Shown here in pieces: positions 33,709 to 42,423 of a stretch of 64,000 nucleotides of DNA. The position numbers were made by a program, and so were the translations under genes. The notes beneath the pieces are model-generated. The model made no database searches, had not been told where the DNA came from, and saw only the letters and a list, made by a program, of their open reading frames with translations. Origin of the DNA: Aeromicrobium sp. Leaf245 (GTDB lineage Bacteria; Actinomycetota; Actinomycetes; Propionibacteriales; Nocardioidaceae); contig NZ_OW824151.1 in the NCBI RefSeq assembly GCF_942548115.1, positions 372,001 to 436,000 on the forward strand. Direction: 5' to 3'. How positions within the stretch are numbered: the stretch's first letter is position 1; every line of letters starts with the position of its first letter.

Positions 33709-34322
33709 CCCGACTCTGGCACGCCACCACCGCGGTCCTCGGCCTCGTCGCCCTGGTCGGCCAGACGATCCTGACGGCGGACGAGGGTCGCAGCCTCGTG
33801 AACCTGTTCAGCTACTTCACCATCGAGTCGAACATCCTGGTCGTCGTCACGTGCGCGCTGCTCGCGATCCGGCCCGACCGGGGCGGTCGCGTCTTCGGCA
33901 TGCTCAGGCTGGCGAGCCTGACGGGCATCACCGTCACCGGCGTCGTCTACGCGACGGTGCTGGCCGGCAACGTCGACATGACGGGCGTGGAGTGGTGGCT
34001 CGACAAGATCTTCCACTACGTCGTCCCGATCCTCACGGTCGTGGGCTTCCTCGTGCTGCGACCCCGCACCCGCCTCGACTGGTCGGCGCTGGGTGGACTG
34101 GCGTTCCCGGTGCTGTGGCTCACCTACACGCTCGTCCGCGCGCAGGTGGCCGAGCCGACGTTCCTGCTCACGCCCACCCAGACCGCGCCGGTGCCCTACG
34201 GCTTCCTCGACGCAGCGGAGTCCAGCGCGGGGGCCGTCGCCGTCGTGTGCGTCGTGCTGACGGCGGTGTTCGTGGCGCTGGGATCGGCGGCGATCGCCTA
34301 CAGCCGGCGCACGTCCGACTGA
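33705..34322 (+). CDS. Pr6Pr family membrane protein
   Basis: A 205-residue membrane protein with about six helices, resembling the Pr6Pr family. Recognisable are LFSYFTIESNILVVVTCALLA near residue 35, WWLDKIFHYVVPILTVVGFL near 95, and a VLWLTYTLVRA helix. No function is established to my knowledge. GTG at 33705 overlaps the PhzF stop, so the two are translationally coupled, although no functional link is obvious. The 3' end overlaps the convergent TetR gene by 25 nt. Confidence 0.85.
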   Translation: MTRLWHATTAVLGLVALVGQTILTADEGRSLVNLFSYFTIESNILVVVTCALLAIRPDRGGRVFGMLRLASLTGITVTGVVYATVLAGNVDMTGVEWWLDKIFHYVVPILTVVGFLVLRPRTRLDWSALGGLAFPVLWLTYTLVRAQVAEPTFLLTPTQTAPVPYGFLDAAESSAGAVAVVCVVLTAVFVALGSAAIAYSRRTSD

Positions 34323-34909
34323 TCGGAGGTCGCCAGCTCGCGCAGCGCGACCTTCCAGGCGTCGACGACGTCGGAGGTACCTGCCCGCGGACTCAGGATC
34401 CCGGCGAGGTGCGCACCGGTGAGCAGGTCGATCGTGAACTGCACCAGCATCGGGCTCCGGGGGTGGTCGGCGCCGACCAGCCGCGTGACGCCCCGGTGGA
34501 CCGTCCGGTAGATGCGTTCCTGCAGCGGCAGCAGCGCGGCGCGGAGGTCGTCGTCGGTGCGAGCGGCCACCCACAGCTCCAGCGCGACGGCGAACGCCGG
34601 CGACTGCAGCTCGCGCCACACCAGGTCGACCACGTCGTCCCAGCTGGCGGGGGCGGGGTCGTCGTCGCGAGCGGTGGTGAGCAGCTCGAGCCGCCGCTCG
34701 ACGACGTCCTCCACGACGGCGCCCATGAGCGCACTGCGGGTCGGGAAGTGGTGCAGCAGCGTGCCGCGCGCGACACCGGCCTGCTGCTGCACGTGACCGA
34801 CCGTGGTCGCGCCGTACCCGCCCTCGAGCAGGCAGGTGAAGGCTGCCTCGAGCAGGCGCTCGCGCGTGGCGACGGACCGCTCCTGCTGAGGGCGCCGGGA
34901 CGTCGACAT
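34298..34909 (-). CDS. TetR-family transcriptional regulator
   Basis: A 203-residue TetR regulator. The N-terminal helix-turn-helix reads ATTVGHVQQQAGVARGTLLHHFPTRSALM (about residues 38-65), typical in its Tyr/His-Phe turn; the C-terminal helical domain binds an unknown ligand. ATG at 34909 has TAGGGT ending 7 nt upstream and no ribosome site, so it is predicted leaderless. It is divergent from the large SRPBCC-thiolase-crotonase fusion, 104 bp apart, which makes that gene its most likely target. I saw no convincing palindrome in the shared intergenic region. Confidence 0.9.
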   Translation of the reverse strand: MSTSRRPQQERSVATRERLLEAAFTCLLEGGYGATTVGHVQQQAGVARGTLLHHFPTRSALMGAVVEDVVERRLELLTTARDDDPAPASWDDVVDLVWRELQSPAFAVALELWVAARTDDDLRAALLPLQERIYRTVHRGVTRLVGADHPRSPMLVQFTIDLLTGAHLAGILSPRAGTSDVVDAWKVALRELATSDQSDVRRL

Positions 34910-35013
34910 GGCCGCGACCCTACCCGGCAGCGTGGGGCGGGCGCCTTGCGCGCGAGGGGGCGACCAGCGATGATCGACGAAACAGTCTGGTCGGACGGGA
35001 TCAAGGAGTGACC

Positions 35014-37953
35014 ATGGCACCGAGGTCCCGTGGGACGCGATGGATCGAAGGCGCACGCACGGTCGCGCCGGTCCTCGCGAGCACCGCGAAGGTGATGGCG
35101 ACCGACCTGGTCGCGCGCGTGCGGCCGGCGTCGGCCCCACCGGCACCGACGGTCGACGTTCCCGCGCCCGCCGGCGCCCAGGGCTACGCGCGGCACGTGC
35201 ACGCCCAGCGCGACGTGGCCGCCCCACCCGCCGACGTGGTCGCGCTCGCCACCGACCTCGACCGCGCCCACGAGTGGCTCACCCTCCACCTCAGCTGGCG
35301 CGGCGACCGACCGGACCGGATGGTCGAGGGCACGGAGTTCGTGCAGCAGATCTCGCTCATGGACATCCCGGCGCAGGCGCGCTGGCAGGTCGAGCGCGCC
35401 GACGCCGACGGCTTCGCCCTGCGCGGCACGGGCCCGATGGGCATCACCGTGGGGCTGTGGTGCACGGTCGTGGCGCACCACGTCGGCTCGGCCGTCCGGC
35501 TCGACGGAGCACTCGACGGACCGCCGGTGCGGGGGCCGGTGGGCCTCACCGCCGTGCGCAGCGTCGAGACCGCGCTGGCCACGTCGCTCGACGCGCTCGC
35601 CGGACTGCTGACCGGCAGCGGCGGGCCCGCGCGCATCCCCGACGAGCCCGTGCTGCACGAGTCGAGCGGGCGGCTGCTCGACCCGACGACGCCGGTCCTC
35701 GTCGGCGTCGGCCAGGTCGTGGTCCGCACGCCGGACCTGGCCGACCCGATCGAACCGGCGGCCATGGCGGCACAGGCACTGCGCGCCGCGGCCGAGGACA
35801 GCGGCATCGGCTCCGACCTGCTCGCCCGGGCCGACCTGGTCCACGCCGTGCCGAGCGCCTCCTGGACCTACCCCGACCAGGCCGGGCTCGTGGCTCGGCT
35901 CGCGGGAGCCGACGACGCCGGCACCGTCCAGACCTCGCCCTACGGCGGCGACGGTGGACAGCTCGCGCTGAACGACGCAGCCCACGAGGTGGCCGAAGGT
36001 CGCGCGCACGTCGTGCTGGTGAGCGGTGCCGAGGCCGGCGCCACGGTCGCCGCCCTGCAGGCGCAGGGCCGGGAGCCGGACTGGACCCGTCAGCCGGCCG
36101 ACGCCGCACCGGACCGGGTCATCGGCACCGACCGTCCCGCGAACAACGAGGCCGAGACGAGCGTCGGCCTCGGGGCCCCGATCTACGCCTACGCCTTGCT
36201 GGAGTCGGCGCTGCGTGGTGCCGCCGGGACCGACGAGGCCGCGCACCGCGCCCGGATCGCCGACCTGTGGGCCCGGCACAGCGCCGTGGCCGTCGACAAC
36301 CCCTACGCGTGGGACCGGACCGAGCGCACCGCCGACGAGATCGCGACCGCGACCCCGGACAACCGAGCGGTCAGCGACCCGTACACGAAGCTGATGTGCG
36401 CGAACCTGCAGGTCGACCTCGCCGCAGGGGTCGTCGTCACGAGCGTCGCCGCAGCGCACGCCCTCGGCATCGCCCAGGATCGGTGGGTCTTCCTGCACGC
36501 GGGGGCCAGCGCCACGGACGAGTGGTTCGTCTCCGAACGTGCCGACCTGGCCACGTCGCCGGCCATCGCAGCCGCAGGCGCTGCCGTGCTCGACCACTCC
36601 GGCATCACCGCCGACGACCTCGGACCGGTCGACCTGTACTCGTGCTTCCCCGCGGCGGTGCAGCTGGGCGCGCAGGCGCTCGGCCTGCCGTGGGACGACC
36701 CGACGCGTCCGCTCAGCGTCACCGGCGGGCTGACGTCAGCGGGCGGGCCGGGCAACGGATACGGGCTGCACGCGGTGGCGTCGCTCGTGCCGCTGCTCCG
36801 CGACCAGCCCGACGCGTACGGCCTGTCGAGCTCGCTCGGCTGGTACGCCACCAAGCACGCCCTGGGCGTCTACTCCGCCCGACCCCCGGAGCGGCGCTTC
36901 GCGCACCTGCGCCCGGCCTTCGACCGACCCTCGCCACGACCCGCCCTCACCGACCTCGACGGGGACGCGGTCGTCGAGGCGGTGACGGTCCTGCGTGACC
37001 GCGACGGCAGCGCGGAGGCCGCCATCGTCGCGGCACTCACCGCCGACGGCGCCCGGGTGCTGCTGCGTCGCGAGAGCGCCGACGACGTGGCCCTGCTCAC
37101 CTCGGCCGATCCCCTGCGACGCGCGCTCCGGATCGACGGCGACCGACTGGTGCTCGTCGGCGACCGGCAGCCGCTGCCCGGCCCGCCGCCCGCCCCCGTG
37201 CGCACCGCGCGCGACGGCGACGACGTCTGGGTGGTCACGCTCGACCGCCCGCGGGTGCGCAACGCGATCGACCGGCTCACCGCCCAGCTCCTGGAGCGTG
37301 CCGTCGACGACGCCGAGGCCGACGACACGATCCGTTCCATCGTGCTCACCGGCGCAGGAGGCACGTTCTGCGCGGGCATGGACCTGGCCGGGGCGAACCG
37401 GGGCGAGGTCCCCGTGACGGACCGGCGCGGTCCGCTGGGGCTCACCGCCGAACCACCGACGAAGCCGACGGTCGCCGCCGTGGAGGGTGCCGCCCTGGCG
37501 GGCGGGTTCGAGCTGGCCCTGTGCGCCGACCTCGTGGTCGCGGCCGACGACGCCACCTTCGGCCTGCCCGAGGTGAAGCGGGGGCTGCTCGCGGCCGCGG
37601 GCGGGCTGTGGCGCGTGTCGACCCGGCTGCCCCGCGCCGTCGCGCTCGAGCTGGCCCTGGTCGGGGACGCGCTTCCGGCCGCCCGACTGGCCGAGGTCGG
37701 CCTCGTCAACGCCGTCGTCCCGCGCGGCCAGGCGCTGGAGCACGCCCTCGACCTCGCGCATCGGATCGCCGCCAACGCCCCGCTCTCGGTCGCCGTGGGC
37801 AAGCGGATGGTCGACGCGGCACCCGGGTGGTCGCCCGACGAAGGCTTCGCGCGCCAGAGCGAGCTGGCCAGCCCCGTGCTGCTGTCCGACGACGCCCGCG
37901 AAGGGGTGGCGGCGTTCGCGCAGAAGCGACCGCCCGTGTGGACCGGGCGCTGA
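35014..37953 (+). CDS. Three-domain fusion: SRPBCC domain, thiolase-like protein (TLP1 type), enoyl-CoA hydratase/isomerase
   Basis: A 979-residue single chain. Residues about 57-200 resemble an SRPBCC lipid-binding fold (RDVAAPPADVVALATDLDRA, then EGTEFVQQI). Residues about 225-640 are a thiolase-fold protein (TPVLVGVGQ, DLYSCFPAAVQ, TSAGGPGNGYGLHA), and 645-720 fit the extra C-terminal domain of thiolase-like type 1 proteins. Where thiolases carry the nucleophilic Cys it reads TSPYGGDGGQLALN, so ordinary thiolysis is doubtful. Residues about 728-979 are a crotonase with FCAGMDLAG and both catalytic Glu (GGFELAL, Glu833; GLPEVKRG, Glu853). AAGGAG 6 nt upstream sets the start. The divergent TetR is a plausible regulator. 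The domain boundaries are clear; the reaction is unknown. Confidence 0.88.
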   Translation: MAPRSRGTRWIEGARTVAPVLASTAKVMATDLVARVRPASAPPAPTVDVPAPAGAQGYARHVHAQRDVAAPPADVVALATDLDRAHEWLTLHLSWRGDRPDRMVEGTEFVQQISLMDIPAQARWQVERADADGFALRGTGPMGITVGLWCTVVAHHVGSAVRLDGALDGPPVRGPVGLTAVRSVETALATSLDALAGLLTGSGGPARIPDEPVLHESSGRLLDPTTPVLVGVGQVVVRTPDLADPIEPAAMAAQALRAAAEDSGIGSDLLARADLVHAVPSASWTYPDQAGLVARLAGADDAGTVQTSPYGGDGGQLALNDAAHEVAEGRAHVVLVSGAEAGATVAALQAQGREPDWTRQPADAAPDRVIGTDRPANNEAETSVGLGAPIYAYALLESALRGAAGTDEAAHRARIADLWARHSAVAVDNPYAWDRTERTADEIATATPDNRAVSDPYTKLMCANLQVDLAAGVVVTSVAAAHALGIAQDRWVFLHAGASATDEWFVSERADLATSPAIAAAGAAVLDHSGITADDLGPVDLYSCFPAAVQLGAQALGLPWDDPTRPLSVTGGLTSAGGPGNGYGLHAVASLVPLLRDQPDAYGLSSSLGWYATKHALGVYSARPPERRFAHLRPAFDRPSPRPALTDLDGDAVVEAVTVLRDRDGSAEAAIVAALTADGARVLLRRESADDVALLTSADPLRRALRIDGDRLVLVGDRQPLPGPPPAPVRTARDGDDVWVVTLDRPRVRNAIDRLTAQLLERAVDDAEADDTIRSIVLTGAGGTFCAGMDLAGANRGEVPVTDRRGPLGLTAEPPTKPTVAAVEGAALAGGFELALCADLVVAADDATFGLPEVKRGLLAAAGGLWRVSTRLPRAVALELALVGDALPAARLAEVGLVNAVVPRGQALEHALDLAHRIAANAPLSVAVGKRMVDAAPGWSPDEGFARQSELASPVLLSDDAREGVAAFAQKRPPVWTGR

Positions 37954-37980
37954 CGCCGGGCCGGACGTAGGCTCGACGGC

Positions 37981-38808
37981 GTGGACGTCGGCACGGATCG
38001 CGGTGGGGTGGAGCAGGCAGCCCGGATCGTGTCCGCAGGGCGCCTGCTGGTCCTGACCGGGGCCGGCGTGTCCACCGACTCCGGCATCCCCGACTACCGG
38101 GGGCCGGGCCGTCTCTCGACGCCCACGCCGATGACCATCCAGCAGCTGCGCTCGGGCCCCGAGGCGATGCAGCGGTACTGGGCGCGGGCGCACCTCGGGT
38201 GGTCACGGATGGGGCACGCGGAGCCGAACGCGACCCACCACACCCTCGTGGAGTGGGAGCGCGAGGGTCGGCTGGTCGGTCTCGTCACGCAGAACGTCGA
38301 CGGCCTGCACGAGCGCGCCGGGCACCAGGACGTCGTGGACCTGCACGGTCGGGTGGACCGGGTGCTCTGCATGGACTGTGGCGACGTCACCCCGCGCGAG
38401 GAGGTGCAGCGGCGGCACGAGGAGCTCAACCCCGGCTGGAGCGACCAGACCGTCGTGCACGGACCCGACGGCGACGTGCAGCTCGACGACACGTCCGGCT
38501 TCGTCGTCGCCCCGTGCCGGGTGTGCGGTGGCCGGCTGCGACCCGACGTCGTGTTCTTCGGCGGCAGCGTGCCCAAGCCGGTGGTCGAGCACTGCTTCGA
38601 CCTCGTGGCGCAGGCGTCGGCTGTGCTGGTGCTGGGCTCGAGCCTGCACGTGATGAGCGGGCTGCGCTTCGTGCGACGCGCCGCGGCCCTCGGCACCCCC
38701 GTGGTGGTCGTGAACCGCGGGCCCACGCGCGGCGACCCGCTCGCGACCGTGAAGATCGACGCCGGATGTGCCGAGACGCTCGGCGATCTGGCGATAGCCT
38801 TCGCGTGA
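37981..38808 (+). CDS. NAD-dependent protein deacylase, sirtuin (Sir2, SIRT4-like)
   Basis: A 275-residue sirtuin that would remove acyl groups from protein lysines using NAD+. The motifs are LTGAGVSTDSGIPDYRG near residue 25, the catalytic block LVTQNVDGLHERAG near 105 and the base His in DLHGRVD. Two zinc pairs, CMDC and CRVC, and GSSLHVMSGLRF complete the fold. The insert between the zinc pairs and the general pattern resemble class II (SIRT4) sirtuins. The GTG start lies 7 nt after TAGGCT, predicted leaderless. It follows the fusion gene by 27 bp but has its own promoter, so co-regulation is not implied. Confidence 0.93.
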   Translation: MDVGTDRGGVEQAARIVSAGRLLVLTGAGVSTDSGIPDYRGPGRLSTPTPMTIQQLRSGPEAMQRYWARAHLGWSRMGHAEPNATHHTLVEWEREGRLVGLVTQNVDGLHERAGHQDVVDLHGRVDRVLCMDCGDVTPREEVQRRHEELNPGWSDQTVVHGPDGDVQLDDTSGFVVAPCRVCGGRLRPDVVFFGGSVPKPVVEHCFDLVAQASAVLVLGSSLHVMSGLRFVRRAAALGTPVVVVNRGPTRGDPLATVKIDAGCAETLGDLAIAFA

Positions 38809-38827
38809 ACCGAGAGAAGGATCCAGC

Positions 38828-39466
38828 ATGAGCGTGCAGCCGCCCCCTCCCCCGACCACACCGCCGACGTCGCCGGCGCCCGGCGGCTACCCGGTCACGA
38901 TCACCTTCGACCTGCCGGATCACGTGGCACGCTGGCGTCCCCTCGTGCAGTGGATCCTGGCGATCCCGCACTTCGTGGTGCTGTGGGTCATCGGCATCGC
39001 TGCGAGCCTGGCCGTGATCGCCGCGTGGTTCTGCGGTGTGATCCTCGGACGGGTTCCGCGTGCCCTGCTCGACCTCATCGCGATGTACCTGCGCTACTCG
39101 GCGAGCGTCAGCGCCTACGCAGGATTCCTGCACGGGACGTACCCGAAGTTCGCGATCGACGCGTCGACCGCCGACCCCGGCACCGACCCGCACGTGCACG
39201 TCGACGTGGTGCCCCGGGTCGAGGGACGGAGCCGCCTGACGATCTTCTTCCGCATCCTGATGCTGATCCCTCAGATGTTCGTGCTGTACTTCGTCACCAT
39301 CGCGGCGGCCGTGGTGCACGTCATCGGCTTCTTCGCGGTCATCGTCCTCGGCCGCTGGCCCGAGGGGATGCGTGACTTCGTCGTCGGGTGGCTGCGCTGG
39401 AACCAGCGCGTCTCGGCCTACGCCTACCTGCTGACCGACGACTACCCGCCGTTCAGCCTGCGCTGA
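38828..39466 (+). CDS. DUF4389 family membrane protein
   Basis: A 212-residue membrane protein with a Pro-rich cytoplasmic N-terminus and a duplicated unit. Each half has a membrane segment, a re-entrant FFAVIVLGRWPEGMRDF or FCGVILGRVPRALLDL motif, and a WLRWNQRVSAYAYLLTDDYPPF or YLRYSASVSAYAGFLHGTYPKF motif. This is the DUF4389 repeat. No activity is known. AGAGAAGGATCC 8-10 nt upstream is a clear ribosome site. It follows the sirtuin by 19 nt in the same direction and may be co-transcribed with it. Confidence 0.87.
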   Translation: MSVQPPPPPTTPPTSPAPGGYPVTITFDLPDHVARWRPLVQWILAIPHFVVLWVIGIAASLAVIAAWFCGVILGRVPRALLDLIAMYLRYSASVSAYAGFLHGTYPKFAIDASTADPGTDPHVHVDVVPRVEGRSRLTIFFRILMLIPQMFVLYFVTIAAAVVHVIGFFAVIVLGRWPEGMRDFVVGWLRWNQRVSAYAYLLTDDYPPFSLR

Positions 39467-39508
39467 GACGACGGGCTCGCCGGCGGCGGAAGCGGTGACG
39501 CCTCGCGG

Positions 39509-40513
39509 TCAGGCCGTGCCAGGACGCGCCACCAGCACGCGGGCCGAGCCGGTCACGTGCCAGTCGCCGGCCGCGGCGGGCACGGCGTAGGTCTGGCCCC
39601 TGGCGATCGCCAGGTCACCCCCGGCGCAGCGGAGCGTCCCCGATCCGTCGAGCACCACGAGGGCGGCGAAGCCGGCCGGGACGACCGCACCGTCGACGGC
39701 GAGGTCAAGGCGGAAGAACGGGTCGGCCTCCGTCGGCAGCAGCGACGTGAGCGGGTCCGCGGCGGCGTCGAGGTCGTGGTGCACCGACAGCTCGGCCAGA
39801 CGCCCCCTCGACGTGGCGGCGTGCTCGAGGGCCTGCATGACCAGGTCGAAGCCGAGCCCCAGGTGCGACTCGTCGCGGGTGGACGTCGTGATCGACCACT
39901 CCAGCAGGATCGAGAAGTCGGTCGGCTCCTGCGCCTCGGCCACGAACACGCCCTCGCCGATGGCGTGCGGCATGCCGGCCGGCACCAGGATCCCGTCACC
40001 TCGGCGCACCTCGATGCGGTGCATGTGCCGCAGCATCCACGCGCCGTCCTGCTCGTCGCGGGCGCGGACCACGTCGCGCGGGTCCACGTCGTCGACCCAG
40101 CCCAGGTGGACGGCGGCGCCGGGCTCGGCGTCGAGCACCAGCCACGCCTCGGTCTTGCCGTACGGGCAGTCGAGGTGCCGGGCGGCGAAGGAACGGTCCG
40201 GATGGACGTGCACCGGCAGCCGCTGTCCGGCGTCGAGCAGCTTGAGCAACAGGCCGACGTCGCCGGGCCACGCGCCGACGCCTCCCGTCCACGTCTGCGG
40301 GTCGGCGACCACGAGGTCGCGCAGCAGCGTGCCGTCCTGCGTGGACGACAGGCCGAGGCGTGTGTCGCCCTCGCGGGAGACCGTGGCGGCGATCCACTCC
40401 TCGGGCTGGTGGTCCGACGTCGTCGTGATGCCGCGCAGCGCCGCGATCCGACCACCACCTCGGTAGAAGTGGTCGATCAGGTTGGGGCGCAGCGCCACCG
40501 GCAGCGGGCTCAC
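39509..40513 (-). CDS. manA: Mannose-6-phosphate isomerase-like cupin (type I, ManA family)
   Basis: A 334-residue zinc-dependent type I phosphomannose isomerase-like protein interconverting mannose-6-P and fructose-6-P. Zinc ligands are visible in LPVHVHPDRSFA, YGKTEAWLVL and AGMPHAIGEG. The length is shorter than the 390-400 of classical ManA and nearer the compact forms; the helical insert is reduced. The GTG start lies 4 bp after the stop of the phosphoglycerate dehydrogenase gene, so the two are an operon. It would supply GDP-mannose for mannosylated lipids and glycans, or channel mannose into glycolysis. Activity on other sugar phosphates is possible. Confidence 0.85.
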   Translation of the reverse strand: MSPLPVALRPNLIDHFYRGGGRIAALRGITTTSDHQPEEWIAATVSREGDTRLGLSSTQDGTLLRDLVVADPQTWTGGVGAWPGDVGLLLKLLDAGQRLPVHVHPDRSFAARHLDCPYGKTEAWLVLDAEPGAAVHLGWVDDVDPRDVVRARDEQDGAWMLRHMHRIEVRRGDGILVPAGMPHAIGEGVFVAEAQEPTDFSILLEWSITTSTRDESHLGLGFDLVMQALEHAATSRGRLAELSVHHDLDAAADPLTSLLPTEADPFFRLDLAVDGAVVPAGFAALVVLDGSGTLRCAGGDLAIARGQTYAVPAAAGDWHVTGSARVLVARPGTA

Positions 40514-40517
40514 CCGA

Positions 40518-41774
40518 TCAGCTGAGCTGCCGCAGCCGGACGGTCTCGGGGAGAGCGGCGAGCTCGCCGAGCACGTCGGCCGTGACGGCCTCGGCCACGT
40601 CGGTCACGACGTAGCCCAGCTGGCCGCGGGTCGACAGCGACTGCGCCTCGATGTTGACGCCCCGCTCGCCGAGCAGGCCGTTGATGGTGGCCAGCACGCC
40701 GGGAGCGTTCTGGTGCACGAGCGCGATCCGCTGTCGGCTGTTGTCGGCCGGCAGGTTCATCTCCGGGAAGTTCACGCTCAGCGACGTGCTGCCGAACGCC
40801 GCGTAGGAGCGGAGCTTCGAGGCGACGAAGCGGCCGATGTCCTGCTGCGCCTCCTCGGTGGAGCCACCCACGTGCGGGGTGAGGATGACGTTCGGGATGC
40901 CGCGCAGCTCGGACTCGAACGGGTCTCCCTGGCGCTTGGGCTCGACCGGGAACACGTCGAGCGCGGCGCCGGCGATGTGACCGGACTCCAGATGCGCGCG
41001 CAGGGCCGTCGTGTCGACGGCGATGCCACGGCTGAGGTTGAGGAACAGCGCTCGCGGCTTCATGAGGCGCATCTGCTCGTCGCCGAACAGGCCCGCGTTG
41101 CCCGGGCGGCCGTCGACGTGCAGCGTCACGACGTCGGCCTGCTCGAGCAGCTCCTCCAGCGTGGAGCAGCGCTGGGCGTTGCCCAGGGCGAGCTTGTCGT
41201 CGATGTCGTAGAAGACGACCTTGAAGCCGAGCGCCTCGGCCACGACCGACAGCTGGCTGCCGATGTTGCCGTAGCCGACGATGCCGAGCGTGCGGCCGCG
41301 CACCTCGTGGCTGCCGGCGGCGGACTTGTTCCACACGCCGCGGTGCATGTCGGTGGACTTCTCGTGCAGGCGACGGGCGAGAGAGATGATCTCGGCGATG
41401 GCGAGCTCGACGACCGAGCGCGTGTTGGAGTAGGGCGCGTTGAAGACCGCCACCCCCTTGGCGCTCGTGGCCTCGAGGTCGATCTGGTTGGTGCCGATGC
41501 AGAAGGCACCGATGGCGATGAGGTCCTCGGCGGCCTCCAGCACCTTCGGCGTGATGTAGGTGGTGGAACGGATGCCGAGCAGGTGGACGCCCTGGATCGC
41601 CTCGATCAGCTCGTCCTCGCCGAGCGCACCGGCGTTGGTCTGCACGTCGTATCCCTTGCCGCGCAGGAAGTCGCGTCCGTCGGCGTGGATGTTCTCGAGC
41701 AGCAGGACCTTGACGTCGGCGTCGTCGATCGTCGTGGCCGGCTGGGTGGCGTGGGGGTTCACGGTCATCATCAT
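40518..41774 (-). CDS. serA: D-3-phosphoglycerate dehydrogenase
   Basis: A 418-residue NAD-dependent dehydrogenase making 3-phosphohydroxypyruvate, first step of serine synthesis. The Rossmann motif is TLGIVGYGNIGSQLSVVAEALG near residue 165; the catalytic Arg, Glu and His lie in NLSRGIAVD, the acidic segment after DVFPVEP, and ILTPHVGGSTEEAQ. The C-terminal 75 residues are an ACT regulatory domain (VHQNAPGVLATINGLLGERGVNIEAQ), as in the E. coli-size enzyme of 410 residues rather than the 530-residue mycobacterial form. Three consecutive ATGs begin the gene; the first, 41774, fits the AGGAC site best. A 136-bp leader region shows no feature I recognise. Confidence 0.93.
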   Translation of the reverse strand: MMMTVNPHATQPATTIDDADVKVLLLENIHADGRDFLRGKGYDVQTNAGALGEDELIEAIQGVHLLGIRSTTYITPKVLEAAEDLIAIGAFCIGTNQIDLEATSAKGVAVFNAPYSNTRSVVELAIAEIISLARRLHEKSTDMHRGVWNKSAAGSHEVRGRTLGIVGYGNIGSQLSVVAEALGFKVVFYDIDDKLALGNAQRCSTLEELLEQADVVTLHVDGRPGNAGLFGDEQMRLMKPRALFLNLSRGIAVDTTALRAHLESGHIAGAALDVFPVEPKRQGDPFESELRGIPNVILTPHVGGSTEEAQQDIGRFVASKLRSYAAFGSTSLSVNFPEMNLPADNSRQRIALVHQNAPGVLATINGLLGERGVNIEAQSLSTRGQLGYVVTDVAEAVTADVLGELAALPETVRLRQLS

Positions 41775-41910
41775 GGGGGACGTCCTCGGGTCAGCGGTGT
41801 CGGGGCTGACGCGGGGCCCAGGCGAACGGTCCCTTGTCTGGTGCAGTCGTGCGGAGGTCGGGCTCCCTGGTGGTATCCACCTCAACGCCAGTCGCGCCGA
41901 CCACCCCAGT

Positions 41911-42342
41911 CTACGGGGTGCGGTAGGAGCCCACGAACTTCTCGAGCACCTCGGGCGGGATGGGCTGGTCGAGGTTGGCCAGACGCACCTGGCCCTGCGC
42001 GATCAGCTTGCCGTCGGCCCCGGTCGAGTCGAGGTGCCAGAGCTGCTGGGTGCGGCCTCGGTGGATGGGGGTCGCGGTGACCGTGATCGTGTCGCCGACC
42101 TTGGCCTGACGGATGAAGTCGGTCGAGTTGTTGGTGCCGACCACGACACCCTTCTCGCCCAGCCACATCTGCCCGGCCACGCTCGCGGTCGACTCGTGGA
42201 CCGCGCAGTAGATGCCGCCGTGCGGGATGCCGAAGGGCTGGAGGTGGTGCTCGGTGATCGTGAACCGCACGACCACCTTGTCGGGAGTCAGCTCGACGTG
42301 CTCCACGCCGAGCACGCCGTCGAGGCCGGGAACGTCGCTCAT
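41911..42342 (-). CDS. PaaI-family hotdog-fold thioesterase
   Basis: A 143-residue single hotdog-domain acyl-CoA thioesterase. The conserved HLQPFGIPHGGIYCAVHESTAS spans the central helix, with the His-Gly-Gly motif and the glutamate that acts in PaaI/YbgC-like enzymes. VVVGTNNSTDFIRQAKVGDTITVTATPIHRGR is the second family block. It probably hydrolyses aromatic or medium-chain acyl-CoA, possibly rescuing CoA during catabolism. TACGCT ends 6 nt before the ATG (leaderless). It is upstream of serA in the same direction but 136 bp away, and divergent from the copper operon. Confidence 0.9.
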   Translation of the reverse strand: MSDVPGLDGVLGVEHVELTPDKVVVRFTITEHHLQPFGIPHGGIYCAVHESTASVAGQMWLGEKGVVVGTNNSTDFIRQAKVGDTITVTATPIHRGRTQQLWHLDSTGADGKLIAQGQVRLANLDQPIPPEVLEKFVGSYRTP

Positions 42343-42398
42343 GGGGCGAGCGTAGGACCTCTGACGGATCGATCGACGAGCGGGCGACTTGAAACCCC

Positions 42399-42413
42399 TA
42401 CCCCCTAGGGGTA
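42399..42413 (+). promoter_or_regulatory. CsoR-type operator of the copper operon
   Basis: TACCCC-CTA-GGGGTA is a perfect 6-bp dyad with a G/C-tract pattern typical of CsoR sites. A TATACA hexamer (42412-42417) ends 6 nt before the first ATG, so the operator abuts the -10. CsoR, encoded as the second gene, would repress the operon until Cu(I) binds. Confidence 0.85.
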
Positions 42414-42423
42414 TACAGGAGGC

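Noticed and set aside
34910..35013. A TetR operator between the TetR gene and the fusion gene
   Set aside because: Only loose GACCAG/CTGGTC arms with a wide gap were visible; too weak to call.
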